Below, piece after piece: positions 46,132 to 56,952 of a stretch of 64,000 nucleotides of DNA; position 1 is the stretch's first letter; each line of letters opens with the position of its first letter. This stretch comes from Ferrovaceae bacterium (GTDB lineage: Bacteria; Pseudomonadota; Gammaproteobacteria; Burkholderiales; Ferrovaceae), in the NCBI GenBank assembly GCA_027449685.1, contig DAIDLC010000001.1:95353-159352 (forward strand), in the 5' to 3' direction. The position numbers and the translations under genes are program-made. The notes beneath the pieces are model-generated. The model had not been told where the DNA came from. It was given only the letters and a program-made list of their open reading frames with translations, and ran no database searches.

Positions 46132-47685
46132 TCAGGGTTTATGGGGCATGGAAATAGCGCTGATGCGCAGCTTCCATTCCGCCGGTCCGCTTTGATGCAC
46201 GGACTCGCCTTGAGAATCCACGGCCACGGTGACGGGCATGTCTTCCACCTCAAACTCATACACGGCTTCCATGCCCAGCTCGGGAAAGGCGACGACACGC
46301 GCGTGACGAATGGCTTTCGAAACGAGGTAGGCGGCACCCCCGACGGCGATGAGAGAGACCGAACGATGCGCTCGAATGGCTTCGATGGCCGCGGGTCCAC
46401 GTTCGGCTTTGCCGATCATTCCCAGTAACCCGGTTTTTTCCAGCATCATGGCCGTGAACTTATCCATACGGGTAGCCGTGGTGGGACCGGCCGGGCCCAC
46501 CACTTCGTCGCGCACCGGATCCACAGGCCCCACGTAATAAATGAAGCGATTGGTGAAGTCCAGTCCGGGCGGTAGACTCTGCCCCTGGGCAAAGAGATCG
46601 GCAATGCGTTTGTGGGCGGCATCCCGGCCGGTGAGCAGCTTGCCATTGAGCAGCAGGGTTTCTCCCGGCTTCCAGGTCAGGATGTCGGTTCGTGTAAGGC
46701 GTGACAAATCCACCCGGCGTGCGCTGGGGGACGCCTGCCAGGTAACCTGGGGCCAGTCGCTGAGGGTGGGTGGAGTCAGAAAGGCCGGACCGCTGCCATC
46801 CAGCACCAGATGCGCATGACGGGTGGCAGCACAATTAGGGATCATGGCCACGGGCAGGGAGGCTGCATGGGTTGGGTAATCCAGAATTTTTACATCCAGA
46901 ACGGTACTCAAACCGCCCAACCCCTGAGCACCGATGCCCAGGGCGTTAACCTTGTCAAATAACTCGATGCGTAAGGCTTCGATGCTGTTTTGCGGGCCTC
47001 GCGCCTTGAGCAAGGGCATGTCGATGGGGTCCATGAGGGATTCTTTCGCCAGCAACATGGCCTTTTCTGCGGTACCACCGATGCCCAACCCCAGCATGCC
47101 GGGGGGGCACCAGCCTGCACCCATGGTGGGAACCGTTTTGAGGACCCAGTCCACGATGGAGTCGGAGGGATTGAGCATGATGAATTTCGATTTGTTTTCC
47201 GACCCACCCCCTTTGGCGGCCACAGTGATGTCCACCTGGTTGCCTGGCACCAGAAAAACATGCAGGACGGCCGGCGTGTTGTCGCGGGTGTTGCGTCGGG
47301 TTCCGGCCGGATCAGCCAATACCGAGGCCCGCAGGGGATTATCGGGGTTCAGGTAAGCGCGTCGTACCCCCTCGTTGACCAAATCCTCCAGTGCAAGCTG
47401 AGTATTGAAGCGAACATTCATGCCGATCTTCATGAATACATTCACGATTCCGGTGTCCTGACACAGGGGGCGACGGCCCTCGGCACAGAGGCGGGAGTTG
47501 GTCAGGATCTGGGCAATGGCATCGCGCGCTGCCGGTGATTGCTCCGCCTCGTAAGCTTGGCCCAGTGCCCGGATGTAGTCCAGGGGGTGATAGCAGGAAA
47601 TATACTGCAGCGCAGCAGCAAGGCTTTCGATGAGGTGTTCCGGGTCGATCAGTACGGTGGGGGCAAGGGATGGGGGGGTAGTCAC
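46132..47685 (-). CDS. class I (iron-sulfur) fumarate hydratase
   Basis: Interconverts fumarate and malate in the TCA cycle using a 4Fe-4S cluster. 517 residues with alpha and beta parts fused. The likely cluster cysteines are in RPLCQDTGIVNVF (about residue 75), GAGWCPPGMLGLGIGG (about residue 193) and IPNCAATRHAHL (about residue 287). The start is a GTG with AGGAG 9 nt upstream. Convergent with mfd (45-bp gap) and divergent from acs. Confidence 0.94.
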   Translation of the reverse strand: MTTPPSLAPTVLIDPEHLIESLAAALQYISCYHPLDYIRALGQAYEAEQSPAARDAIAQILTNSRLCAEGRRPLCQDTGIVNVFMKIGMNVRFNTQLALEDLVNEGVRRAYLNPDNPLRASVLADPAGTRRNTRDNTPAVLHVFLVPGNQVDITVAAKGGGSENKSKFIMLNPSDSIVDWVLKTVPTMGAGWCPPGMLGLGIGGTAEKAMLLAKESLMDPIDMPLLKARGPQNSIEALRIELFDKVNALGIGAQGLGGLSTVLDVKILDYPTHAASLPVAMIPNCAATRHAHLVLDGSGPAFLTPPTLSDWPQVTWQASPSARRVDLSRLTRTDILTWKPGETLLLNGKLLTGRDAAHKRIADLFAQGQSLPPGLDFTNRFIYYVGPVDPVRDEVVGPAGPTTATRMDKFTAMMLEKTGLLGMIGKAERGPAAIEAIRAHRSVSLIAVGGAAYLVSKAIRHARVVAFPELGMEAVYEFEVEDMPVTVAVDSQGESVHQSGPAEWKLRISAISMPHKP

Positions 47686-47764
47686 TGCATGGGCTCCTGA
47701 AGAGATTCAGCCAAGTCGTTACTCTACCAGAACAAGGCGCGCTCCTCTTGCTTTGTGTTCAGGC

Positions 47765-47770
47765 TATAAT
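47765..47770 (+). promoter_or_regulatory. possible -10 box upstream of acs
   Basis: A perfect TATAAT lies 65 bp before the acs start codon in the fumarase/acs divergent gap. The best -35 candidate (TTGCTT at 47748) is only 11 bp away, so the promoter assignment is weak. Confidence 0.25.
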
Positions 47771-47834
47771 GCCGGCTTCCTGCCGGATTTGGATGCAGGG
47801 GCCAATGAGTCGAATCTAACGAGAGGGAGGTTTC

Positions 47835-49811
47835 ATGTCTACGGAAGTTCTGCACCACGAACATCGGTTGTTTACGCCAGATCCATCTTTTGTGGCACAG
47901 GCCAACGTTTCCGGCATGGAAGCGTACCACGCCCTGTGTGCCGAGGCACGGCAGGATCCCGATGCATTCTGGGGACGGTTGGCCAAGGAACATCTCTATT
48001 GGCAGCGCCCGTTTACCAAGGTGTTGGACGAATCCAATCCCCCTTTCTTCAAGTGGTTTGAAGATGGTTTGACCAACGCCTCCTATAACTGTCTGGAGCG
48101 CCAGCTGCAAAAGGGCAATGCCCAGAAGACCGCTATCCTGTTTGAGGCAGATGATGGCAGCGTGACCAGCATCACCTATCAGGCGCTGTACGCGCGTGTC
48201 TGCCGCTTTGCCAACGGGCTCAAAGCGTTGGGGGTGGGCAAAGGTGACCGCGTCGTCATTTATATCCCCATGTCCATCGAAGGGGTGGTGGCCATGCAGG
48301 CTTGTGCGCGCCTTGGCGCGACGCATTCGGTCGTGTTTGGTGGCTTTTCTGCCAAATCCTTGCAGGAGCGGATTGTGGACGTGGGGGCGACAGCCCTGAT
48401 CACCGCGGACGAACAGCGTCGTGGCGGTAAAAGTCTGCCCTTGAAGACCATCGTGGACGATGCGTTTGCCCTGGGGGGATGTGAAGCCCTCAAGACGGTG
48501 GTGATCTATCAGCGCACCGGAGGAAACATTCCCTTCGTGGCCGGTCGCGACCACTGGATGCACGCCGTGGAGGAAGGGCAACCCGAAACCTGTGAACCCG
48601 AGTGGGTGAGTGCCGAGCATCCCCTGTTCGTGCTGTATACGTCCGGCTCCACCGGAAAACCCAAAGGGGTGCAACATTCCACCGGGGGCTATCTGCTGTG
48701 GGCCTCACTCACCATGACCTGGGTTTTTGATATCAAGCCGGCGGATGTGTTCTGGTGTACCGCCGATATTGGTTGGGTAACCGGCCATTCCTACATTGCT
48801 TATGGTCCCCTGGCGGTGGGGGCCACACAGGTGGTGTTTGAAGGGGTTCCCACCTATCCCAACGCCGGGCGTTTCTGGGACATGATTGCGCGCCACGGGG
48901 TGACGGTGTTTTATACCGCCCCCACCGCCATCCGTTCCCTGATCAAGGCGTCTGACGCCGATCCTGCGGCCCATCCGCGCAATTTCAATCTCTCCACCTT
49001 GCGTTTGTTGGGATCGGTGGGAGAACCCATCAATCCCGAAGCCTGGATGTGGTACCACAAAAACGTGGGACAGGAACGCTGTCCCATCGTGGATACCTTC
49101 TGGCAGACTGAAACCGGCGGCCACATGATTACCCCTTTACCGGGGGCCACCCCGCTGGTTCCCGGGTCCTGCACGCTGCCTCTGCCCGGTATCGAAGCGG
49201 CCATCGTGGATGAAACCGGGCATGATATGCCCAATGGTCAAGGAGGAATTCTGGTGGTGAAGCGTCCCTGGCCATCCATGATCCGGACCATCTGGGGCGA
49301 CCCCGAACGCTTCCAGAAAAGCTATTACCCGTCCGAGTTGCAAGGTTACTATCTGGCCGGTGATGGAGCGATTCGGGATGAGAAGACCGGCTATTTCACC
49401 ATTACCGGGCGCATCGATGACGTGCTGAACGTCTCCGGTCACCGCATGGGAACCATGGAAATCGAATCCGCACTGGTGGCCAACCCCTTGGTGGCAGAAG
49501 CGGCAGTGGTGGGTCGGCCGGATGACATGACCGGAGAAGCCATCGTGGCCTACGTGGTGCTCAAGCAGGCACGTCCTGAGGGGGACGAGGCCAAGAAGAT
49601 CGCCACCGAATTGCGCAATTGGGTTGGTAAGGAAATCGGCCCCATTGCCAAACCCAAGGAAATTCGTTTTGGAGATAACCTCCCCAAAACCCGTTCCGGA
49701 AAAATCATGCGCCGGTTGCTGCGCGTCATTGCCAAAGGTGACGAAATCACGCAAGATGTTTCCACGCTGGAAAACCCTGCCATCCTGAGTCAATTGAAAG
49801 AAACCCTGTAG
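47835..49811 (+). CDS. acs: acetyl-coenzyme A synthetase Acs
   Basis: Activates acetate to acetyl-CoA through acetyl-AMP. 658 residues, the usual length. The AMP-binding loop [19 protein letters not shown] is near residue 265, [15 protein letters not shown] near residue 308, [13 protein letters not shown] near residue 417. The C-terminal catalytic lysine motif [15 protein letters not shown] (Lys about 617), a usual acetylation target, is present. GGGAGG precedes the ATG. Confidence 0.96.
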   Translation: MSTEVLHHEHRLFTPDPSFVAQANVSGMEAYHALCAEARQDPDAFWGRLAKEHLYWQRPFTKVLDESNPPFFKWFEDGLTNASYNCLERQLQKGNAQKTAILFEADDGSVTSITYQALYARVCRFANGLKALGVGKGDRVVIYIPMSIEGVVAMQACARLGATHSVVFGGFSAKSLQERIVDVGATALITADEQRRGGKSLPLKTIVDDAFALGGCEALKTVVIYQRTGGNIPFVAGRDHWMHAVEEGQPETCEPEWVSAEHPLFVLYTSGSTGKPKGVQHSTGGYLLWASLTMTWVFDIKPADVFWCTADIGWVTGHSYIAYGPLAVGATQVVFEGVPTYPNAGRFWDMIARHGVTVFYTAPTAIRSLIKASDADPAAHPRNFNLSTLRLLGSVGEPINPEAWMWYHKNVGQERCPIVDTFWQTETGGHMITPLPGATPLVPGSCTLPLPGIEAAIVDETGHDMPNGQGGILVVKRPWPSMIRTIWGDPERFQKSYYPSELQGYYLAGDGAIRDEKTGYFTITGRIDDVLNVSGHRMGTMEIESALVANPLVAEAAVVGRPDDMTGEAIVAYVVLKQARPEGDEAKKIATELRNWVGKEIGPIAKPKEIRFGDNLPKTRSGKIMRRLLRVIAKGDEITQDVSTLENPAILSQLKETL

Positions 49812-49822
49812 GCCATTCCCGG

Positions 49823-50899
49823 GTGAGACTGCTCAACCGTTATCTTGCCCGGGAAGTCTTGTTTGGCACGGGGCTGGTTTTTGCAGCCCTGATTTTTTTG
49901 TTTTCCTTCTTTGATCTGATTCATGAACTGAATGATCTGGGCAAAGGCAGTTACCAGATCTGGCAGATGTTCGTGTTTGTAACCCTGGCCATTCCCGGCC
50001 ATGCCTATGAGCTGTTTCCCATTGCCACCCTCATTGGCACCCTGTACGGATTGAGTAATCTGGCGGTGCATTCAGAAATCACCGTCATGCGTGCCTCGGG
50101 CATGTCCCGTAATCGATTGGCTTTGGCGCTGATGCGCGTGGGCGTGATGTTTGTTTTGGCTGCTTTCCTGTTGGGTGAGTTCCTCATGCCGGTTTCGGAG
50201 GAAGCCGCACAGCAATGGCGCTTGAAGGCCCTCAATAATTTCGTGGCCACTCAATTTCGGTCTGGCATCTGGGTGAAGGACCAAGGCAGTTTCATCAATG
50301 TACGTGAACTCATGCCAGACAACTCCCTGCGCGATCTGCGCATTTACGACTTCGATGCAGAGCGCCGTTTGCGTCGTATCAGCACCGCGCATAAGGCGGT
50401 TTATCTGCAAGACCACCAATGGTTGTTGACCGATGTGCAGCGCACCGTGTTTTCAGAGCAGGGGGTGAGTGTGACCTTTGATGATCAAATCACCTGGAAC
50501 TCCGTCATTACCCCGCAAGTGATGTCCACCCTGCTGGTAGAACCCGAGCAGATGTCCGTGTGGAATCTGTTGGGGTATATCCGGCATTTACGGGATAACC
50601 GGCAGCAGACGGTGCGTTTTGAAATTGCCGAATGGAGCAAGATGCTTTATCCCTTTTCCATTCTGGTGATGATGCTGCTGGCCTTGCCCTTTGCCTTGCA
50701 ACGGCCCAGGACAGGCGCTGTTGGGATGCGCATCATGATCGGAATCGGGTTGGGACTAGGATTTTATTTGTTTGGGCGTTTTTTTTCTTATTTGGGCCAA
50801 ATCAACAGCTGGAACCCGGCCTTGAGCGGTCTGGCGCCCAGCTTGATCTTTTTGGCGCTGGCTTTTTTTCTGGGCTGGTGGACCGAACGCAACGCCTGA
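49823..50899 (+). CDS. lptG: LPS export ABC transporter permease LptG
   Basis: Inner membrane permease of the LptB2FG lipopolysaccharide exporter. 358 residues, starting at a GTG 12 bp after acs. Three N-terminal membrane segments (FAALIFLFSFFDLIHELND; HAYELFPIATLIGTLYGLS), a periplasmic beta-jellyroll region, and three C-terminal segments are visible. Its usual partner lptF is not next to it; the assignment to LptG rather than LptF rests on overall sequence feel, in particular the NLAVHSEITVMRASGMS coupling helix. Confidence 0.88.
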   Translation: MRLLNRYLAREVLFGTGLVFAALIFLFSFFDLIHELNDLGKGSYQIWQMFVFVTLAIPGHAYELFPIATLIGTLYGLSNLAVHSEITVMRASGMSRNRLALALMRVGVMFVLAAFLLGEFLMPVSEEAAQQWRLKALNNFVATQFRSGIWVKDQGSFINVRELMPDNSLRDLRIYDFDAERRLRRISTAHKAVYLQDHQWLLTDVQRTVFSEQGVSVTFDDQITWNSVITPQVMSTLLVEPEQMSVWNLLGYIRHLRDNRQQTVRFEIAEWSKMLYPFSILVMMLLALPFALQRPRTGAVGMRIMIGIGLGLGFYLFGRFFSYLGQINSWNPALSGLAPSLIFLALAFFLGWWTERNA

Positions 50900-50954
50900 A
50901 TGTCCCTAAGGGTCGGTGCAGTGGGTTGTCATTACTAGCCCGACGGTCGGGCCT

Positions 50955-51371
50955 TCAAGTAGGGTAAGTCACCCGGATCAGGCGCAATCCCAGTAATCGG
51001 TCGTGCAGAAACTGTCCCTCGCGGTCGAAAGCAACCCATAACAGACTGAAGCCGGACAACCAGCCCACCCAGGCTAGCAGGTAACGCAAAAAGCAGCGCG
51101 ACCAGGAAGGCGGCTGTTGTGTCTGATCTACCAGCTGCAGACGCCAGGTTTTCATGGGCACCGTTTGCCCGCTGCGGTGCCAGAAGTAACTAAAATACCA
51201 TCCCAGAACCACAAACAGATACAGGCGATAGCCTATCCGGAATTCGGGGTGTTGCCCATAATGCGTCACCATGACGAAGGGCAAACCTGCTGCCATGAGA
51301 ATGCCTGCCACGATCAGTATTTCGTAAATCATGCAAACCAGTCGGGGCCATAAGGGAAGACGGATAGGCAT
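50955..51371 (-). CDS. RDD family membrane protein
   Basis: 138 residues with the RDD pattern: PLWPRLVCMIYEILIVAGIL (first helix with Arg then Asp/Glu), GYRLYLFVVLGWYFSYFWHR, QTVPMKTWRLQLVDQ, and HDRLLGLRLIRV at the C-terminus. Function of RDD proteins is mostly unknown (some are linked to ion transport). It overlaps the DUF3106 gene by one base, in a unit headed by an ECF sigma factor. Confidence 0.88.
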   Translation of the reverse strand: MPIRLPLWPRLVCMIYEILIVAGILMAAGLPFVMVTHYGQHPEFRIGYRLYLFVVLGWYFSYFWHRSGQTVPMKTWRLQLVDQTQQPPSWSRCFLRYLLAWVGWLSGFSLLWVAFDREGQFLHDRLLGLRLIRVTYPT

Positions 51372-51910
51372 CAGTAGGAGAGTCCTGGAACGGGCGCCGG
51401 CAAATGGCCCTGCGCGGTTGCTGGTGGGCTGCCCGGGGGGGCGGAGAGTGGGGTTATCGGAGGAACTGGAGCGGCGGGCACGGCAACAGTTCCTGCGCCC
51501 GATGCCGACGGCACAACGGCTGTTTGGCCCTGAGCGGGTGCGACAAGCGGTTTTGCCTGTAGCCGTGATTTCACCTGGGCGCGTTTTTCAGGGGGGAGGC
51601 TGCGCCAGGTTTTGAAATTCTGGCGCGCGGTTTCGCGCTGCTCCCGAGGCAGGTGAGTCCACTCGGGAATCCGGGCTTGAAAGCGGGCCTGTTCTGCTGG
51701 TGTCAGCTGAGGATAATGTTTGGCGGCATTGACCAGGCGCACCCGTTGGGTTTGGGTGAGCGTGTCCCAGTCTTTTTTGGCGGGCGCCAGAATGGCCTTT
51801 TGATCCGGACTCAGGGCATCCCAGCGCAAAAGATTTCCCTGACTCCAGGAAGGGGTCCAGGCACCAAGCAGAAGCGCAAACAGGATGATTAACGCGTTTC
51901 TTGCAGCCAT
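51371..51910 (-). CDS. DUF3106 family exported protein
   Basis: 179 residues. A signal peptide (MAARNALIILFALLLGAWTPSWSQ) is followed by a helical region with repeated 'W..L....R' spacing: RWDALSPDQKAILAPAKKDW, LTPAEQARFQARIPEW, LPREQRETARQNFKTW, LPPEKRAQVKSRLQ. The last 55 residues are a Pro/Ala-rich low-complexity tail. It overlaps the DUF3619 gene upstream. Periplasmic location is inferred from the signal peptide. Confidence 0.87.
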   Translation of the reverse strand: MAARNALIILFALLLGAWTPSWSQGNLLRWDALSPDQKAILAPAKKDWDTLTQTQRVRLVNAAKHYPQLTPAEQARFQARIPEWTHLPREQRETARQNFKTWRSLPPEKRAQVKSRLQAKPLVAPAQGQTAVVPSASGAGTVAVPAAPVPPITPLSAPPGSPPATAQGHLPAPVPGLSY

Positions 51911-52293
51911 GCCCCGAAATCTTTTTGCGCAAACGTTTGTGGCGAAATCTCGCTGGAGAGTAGCTTGGCATCCAGTTGGCCGTTATCGTCATCGCTATCG
52001 CCCGACCAGTCTCCCAACATGTAAATCGTGAGTGCCATGAGCAGGGTGACCCCCATCATGCGCAGGAACGCAGTGCCCTGGTGACCTCTGGGGTGAAACG
52101 CGCTGCGACCATGGGGATGATGAACATGGGCGGAAGCCAGCACGTCGAATCGTAGCGGCTGTTGTGCCATGGGGACCTGTGCCAGAGCCTTCTGGCGCAG
52201 GGCGTACAAGCGCCCAGCCTGCTCCGGGCCAAGCTGGCTGATCCCCTCATCCAGCTGGCGAATGATGCGCTGGGCCATGTCGAATTCGTTCAT
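51889..52293 (-). CDS. DUF3619 family membrane protein (possible anti-sigma factor)
   Basis: 134 residues from the ATG at 52293, which overlaps the sigma factor stop by 4 nt; the frame open to 52377 is not needed. The cytosolic N-terminal part (MAQRIIRQLDEGISQLGPEQ) precedes one membrane segment (MMGVTLLMALTIYMLGDW) and an acidic C-terminal part ending FGAWLQETR. The layout, soluble N-terminus, one helix, outer part, directly after an ECF sigma gene, is that of an anti-sigma factor, but this family has no proven function that I know. Confidence 0.82.
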   Translation of the reverse strand: MNEFDMAQRIIRQLDEGISQLGPEQAGRLYALRQKALAQVPMAQQPLRFDVLASAHVHHPHGRSAFHPRGHQGTAFLRMMGVTLLMALTIYMLGDWSGDSDDDNGQLDAKLLSSEISPQTFAQKDFGAWLQETR

Positions 52294-52847
52294 AGGGTAA
52301 TCCCTCGGGCAGCTAGTAGGACAGACAAAGAATGCACCGCCCGCGAGCAATGTGTTTTGACACTGCCTTGCGAGCAACCCATGATTGCAGCAGTTTCTGC
52401 CACGTCCATCTCTTCCCAGTAACGCAGCAGGAAAGCTTCTCGTTGACGCGCCGGAAGTTTTTCCAGAGCTTTTTCGATCTCTGAAAAAATCTGTTTTTGG
52501 TTCAATGTGTTGTAAGGGGTTTCTGAAGCGTTACTGCCGGAGTTGTCGGGGGGGGCTGATTCCAGAATATCGTAATCGTCGCTTTCATCCTGCGACTGGA
52601 ACATGCTGGCCAGGGGGGTCCACCAGGCGCGAATCTTGGAGCGCCGAAAATGATCGTGGATGGTATTTTGCAGGATGCGCTGAAATAGGGGAGGCAACTC
52701 CCCTGGGGGTTGTGCATGATATTTTTCCGTCAGTTTCAGCATGGCCTCCTGAACGATGTCCAGCGCGGCCGCTTCATCGCGAACGGCGTAAAGGGCATGC
52801 TTCAAGGCTCGGCGTTCCACGCTGGCCAGAAAATCGGATAACTCCAC
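52290..52847 (-). CDS. ECF-type RNA polymerase sigma factor
   Basis: 185 residues. Region 2 includes RRALKHALYAVRDEAAALDI then VQEAMLKLTEKY and LPPLFQRILQNTIHDHFRRS; region 4 includes IEKALEKLPARQREAFLLRY then WEEMDVAETAAIMGCSQGSV with the HTH. An acidic linker (DESDDYDILES) joins them. It heads the sigma-DUF3619-DUF3106-RDD unit and is divergent from ilvI. Confidence 0.92.
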   Translation of the reverse strand: MELSDFLASVERRALKHALYAVRDEAAALDIVQEAMLKLTEKYHAQPPGELPPLFQRILQNTIHDHFRRSKIRAWWTPLASMFQSQDESDDYDILESAPPDNSGSNASETPYNTLNQKQIFSEIEKALEKLPARQREAFLLRYWEEMDVAETAAIMGCSQGSVKTHCSRAVHSLSVLLAARGITL

Positions 52848-52901
52848 GGGTGAAGCCAGAATATTTCTCCTGATGAAATCCTGTTCAAGAAAGTATAAAC
52901 C

Positions 52902-52930
52902 TTGACCAAATCTTCCGGAATCTTTACCCT
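52902..52930 (+). promoter_or_regulatory. putative promoter of the ilvIHC operon
   Basis: TTGACC (52902-52907), a 17-bp spacer and TACCCT (52925-52930) precede the ilvI ATG by 23 bp. The -35 is good and the -10 weak. Confidence 0.35.
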
Positions 52931-52953
52931 ACAAGGTTTTCAGTGGTAGAACC

Positions 52954-54666
52954 ATGCGACTCTCCGGTGCAGAAATTACAATCCAGTGCCTCCAGGAAGA
53001 GGGTGTCGAATACGTTTTCGGTTACCCCGGCGGGGCTGTCTTATACATCTATGATGCCCTGTTTAATCAGGACAAGGTCAAACATATTCTCGTGCGCCAC
53101 GAACAGGCAGCTGTTCATGCGGCCGATGGCTATGCGCGGGCCAACGGCCGGCCGGGCGTTGCTCTGGTCACCAGCGGACCTGGGGTCACCAATGCGGTGA
53201 CAGGAATCGCCACGGCCTACATGGACTCCATCCCTCTGGTCATCATTTCAGGCCAGGTTCCGGTTCCTGCCATTGGGCTGGATGCCTTCCAGGAAGTGGA
53301 TACGGTGGGGATTACGCGGCCCTGCGTCAAGCATAATTTTCTGGTAAAGAACGTGGCTGACCTGGCCAGTACCATCAAGAAGGCCTTTTATCTGGCCGCT
53401 TCGGGACGACCAGGGCCGGTCTTGGTGGATATTCCCAAGGACGTATCGCAACAGATTGCGGAATTCGAATATCCCAAAACCCTCAGCCTGCGTTCCTATA
53501 ACCCGGTCACCAAGGGGCATTCCGGGCAAATTCGCAAGGCGGTGCAAATGTTGATGGAAGCCCGTCGTCCCATGATTTATGTGGGCGGCGGTGCCGTGCT
53601 GGGAGAAGCCTCCGACGCCTTGACCCACATGGTCCGTCAATTGGGCTATCCCTGTACGAATACCTTGATGGGTCTGGGCGCCTATCCCGGAACCGACCCC
53701 CAGTTTTTGGGGATGCTGGGCATGCACGGAACCTACGAAGCCAACCTGGCCATGCAACACAGTGATGTGCTACTGGCCGTGGGGGCGCGATTCGATGATC
53801 GGGTCATTGGCAATCCCCAACATTTTTTTACTGAAGAACGGCGCATCATCCATATCGATATCGACCCGTCTTCCATTTCCAAGCGCGTGCGTGTGGATGT
53901 ACCCATCGTGGGCAACATCTCCGATGTTCTGGAAGAGATGCAGAAATTGATCGATGCTTCCACGGTTCAGGCAGATCCCGTAGCCCTCAAGGCTTGGTGG
54001 ACTCAGATTGGTGAATGGCGTGCACGCGATTGCCTGCGTTATGACCGTGCCAATCAAACCGTCATCAAGCCCCAGTCCGTGGTAGAAAAACTGTATGAGG
54101 TCACACGCGGCGAGGCCATCGTGACCTCCGACGTGGGTCAGCATCAGATGTGGGCGGCCCAATATTACAAATTCGACAAGCCCAGACGCTGGATCAATTC
54201 TGGTGGCCTGGGCACCATGGGTTTTGGATTGCCGGCGGCCATGGGTGCTCAACTGGCTTACCCCGAAGCCACGGTAGCCTGTGTAACGGGTGAAGCCAGT
54301 ATTCAGATGTGCATACAGGAATTGTCTACCTGCAAGCAATATCACCTACCCGTAAAAATCATCAATTTGAATAACCGTTATCTGGGCATGGTGCGTCAAT
54401 GGCAGCAGATTCTGCATGGTAACCGCTATTCCGAATCGTACATGGATGCCCTGCCCGACTTTGTGAAACTGGCGGAAAGTTATGGCCATGTGGGCATGCG
54501 CATCGATCGTCCGGCAGATGTGGAGCCGGCCTTGCGGGAGGCCTTTGCCCTGAAGGATCGGGTCGTGTTCATGGATTTTCAAACGGATCAAACCGAAAAC
54601 GTGTTCCCAATGGTCAAGGCCGGTCAAGGTCTGACGGAAATGCTGTTGGGTGCAGAAGATCTGTAA
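52954..54666 (+). CDS. ilvI: acetolactate synthase large subunit
   Basis: Condenses pyruvate units (or pyruvate and 2-oxobutyrate) with thiamine diphosphate in valine, leucine and isoleucine synthesis. 570 residues. The activating Glu is in LVRHEQAAVHAADGYAR (near residue 49), the FAD region is VGARFDDRVIGNPQHF, and the diphosphate/Mg site reads TGEASIQMCIQELSTC...NNRYLG. Here the usual GDGS core is GEAS, so the first metal-binding Asp is Glu. Heads ilvI-ilvH-ilvC. Confidence 0.96.
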   Translation: MRLSGAEITIQCLQEEGVEYVFGYPGGAVLYIYDALFNQDKVKHILVRHEQAAVHAADGYARANGRPGVALVTSGPGVTNAVTGIATAYMDSIPLVIISGQVPVPAIGLDAFQEVDTVGITRPCVKHNFLVKNVADLASTIKKAFYLAASGRPGPVLVDIPKDVSQQIAEFEYPKTLSLRSYNPVTKGHSGQIRKAVQMLMEARRPMIYVGGGAVLGEASDALTHMVRQLGYPCTNTLMGLGAYPGTDPQFLGMLGMHGTYEANLAMQHSDVLLAVGARFDDRVIGNPQHFFTEERRIIHIDIDPSSISKRVRVDVPIVGNISDVLEEMQKLIDASTVQADPVALKAWWTQIGEWRARDCLRYDRANQTVIKPQSVVEKLYEVTRGEAIVTSDVGQHQMWAAQYYKFDKPRRWINSGGLGTMGFGLPAAMGAQLAYPEATVACVTGEASIQMCIQELSTCKQYHLPVKIINLNNRYLGMVRQWQQILHGNRYSESYMDALPDFVKLAESYGHVGMRIDRPADVEPALREAFALKDRVVFMDFQTDQTENVFPMVKAGQGLTEMLLGAEDL

Positions 54667-54695
54667 AGACATTTAAGGGATAGACGAAAACCATC

Positions 54696-55187
54696 ATGCG
54701 GCATATTTTGTCATTATTACTGGAAAACGAAGCGGGGGCTCTGTCCCGGGTTTCCGGACTGTTTTCTGCGCGCGGCTACAATATCGAATCGCTTACTGTG
54801 GCGCCCACCGAGGATCCCACCCTCTCTCGAATGACCATCGTGACCCGTGGGTCTGACGAGATCATCGAACAGATCACCAAGCAATTGAACAAACTGGTAG
54901 ATGTGGTCAAGGTGTTCGATCTCAATGAGGGCAAGCATATCGAGCGCGAACTCATGCTGGTCAAGGTGCGTGCCGAGGGCAAAGACCGGGAAGAAATCAA
55001 GCGCACGGCCGATATTTTCCGGGGCCGTATCGTGGATGTCACAGAACGCACGTACATCATCGAACTCACAGGTCCACGTGACAAACTGGACGCCTTTTTG
55101 GAGGCCATCGACAGCACGCATATTCTGGAAACCGTGCGTACCGGTGCTTCGGGCATTGGACGCGGCGAGTGGATCCTGCGGGTTTGA
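54696..55187 (+). CDS. ilvH: acetolactate synthase small (regulatory) subunit
   Basis: 163 residues, ACT-domain subunit that raises activity and gives valine feedback. N-terminal ACT: SLLLENEAGALSRVSGLFSA then RGYNIESLTVAPTEDPTLSR. The C-terminal half includes RELMLVKVRAEGKDREEIKR and FRGRIVDVTERTYIIELTG. AAGGG lies upstream of the ATG; 29 bp after ilvI. Confidence 0.97.
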   Translation: MRHILSLLLENEAGALSRVSGLFSARGYNIESLTVAPTEDPTLSRMTIVTRGSDEIIEQITKQLNKLVDVVKVFDLNEGKHIERELMLVKVRAEGKDREEIKRTADIFRGRIVDVTERTYIIELTGPRDKLDAFLEAIDSTHILETVRTGASGIGRGEWILRV

Positions 55188-55231
55188 TGTAACCAGCCTC
55201 AGTCCTTAACTTGTATATTGGAGATTAGTGA

Positions 55232-56248
<1,017 letters not shown>

Positions 56249-56250
56249 AC

Positions 56251-56904
56251 TTGAATCCTTACCCCCATCCTCTGATTGCCAAAGAGGGCTGGCTCATCCT
56301 GGCACTGGCACTGTCTTTGGCGGCGTTGGTGCAAGCCTGGGCTGGCGTGGTGTGGGCGTGGCCGCTGTGGCTCGTGGCCCTGTTTGTGCTGCAATTCTTT
56401 CGGGATCCGGGACGTATTGCACCCTCTGGTGAAGATTTGATTCTGGCACCGGCCGATGGCCGGATCGTGGCTGTTTTGCCGTGCGTCGACCCCTACCGTC
56501 AGTGCCCTGCCGTAAAGATCAGCGTGTTCATGAATGTCTTCAACGTGCACTCCAATCGCAGCCCGGTGCAGGGACTTGTGCGCCAGGTCACTTATCACCC
56601 CGGGTTGTTTGTCAATGCGGATCTCGACAAGGCCTCCGAGGCCAATGAACGCAATGCCATCGTGCTGGAAACGCCGCAGGGCCATCATCTGACCTGTGTG
56701 CAGGTGGCCGGCCTGATAGCGCGGCGGATATTGTGTTATGTCGCACAAGGTGACCACCTGCTGGCTGGACAGCGTTATGGTTTCATTCGCTTCGGGTCCC
56801 GTGTGGATCTCTATCTTCCGCCGGAGGTCCGCGTCTGTGTGACCATCGGGGATAAGGTAAGGGCCACACACTCCGTGTTGGCGCAGTGGCCGGCGCTTGC
56901 CTGA
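56251..56904 (+). CDS. psd: phosphatidylserine decarboxylase Psd (short type)
   Basis: Makes phosphatidylethanolamine; the proenzyme cleaves itself to form a pyruvoyl cofactor. 217 residues, the short (archaeal-type) family. N-terminal membrane segments ([16 protein letters not shown]) are followed by [38 protein letters not shown] and the cleavage site RFGSRVD between Gly182 and Ser183. The start is a TTG 2 bp after the ilvC stop. Followed by pssA, the preceding step in the pathway. Confidence 0.94.
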   Translation: MNPYPHPLIAKEGWLILALALSLAALVQAWAGVVWAWPLWLVALFVLQFFRDPGRIAPSGEDLILAPADGRIVAVLPCVDPYRQCPAVKISVFMNVFNVHSNRSPVQGLVRQVTYHPGLFVNADLDKASEANERNAIVLETPQGHHLTCVQVAGLIARRILCYVAQGDHLLAGQRYGFIRFGSRVDLYLPPEVRVCVTIGDKVRATHSVLAQWPALA

Positions 56905-56952
56905 CCCCGCAAACCGTCTAGATGCCAGCGCTTACTCACTCAGGAGCAAGAT

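Noticed and set aside
50938-50952. Hairpin GCCCG-ACGGT-CGGGC between lptG and the RDD gene
   Set aside because: The stem is only 5 bp and no T-run follows on either strand, so it cannot be called a terminator.
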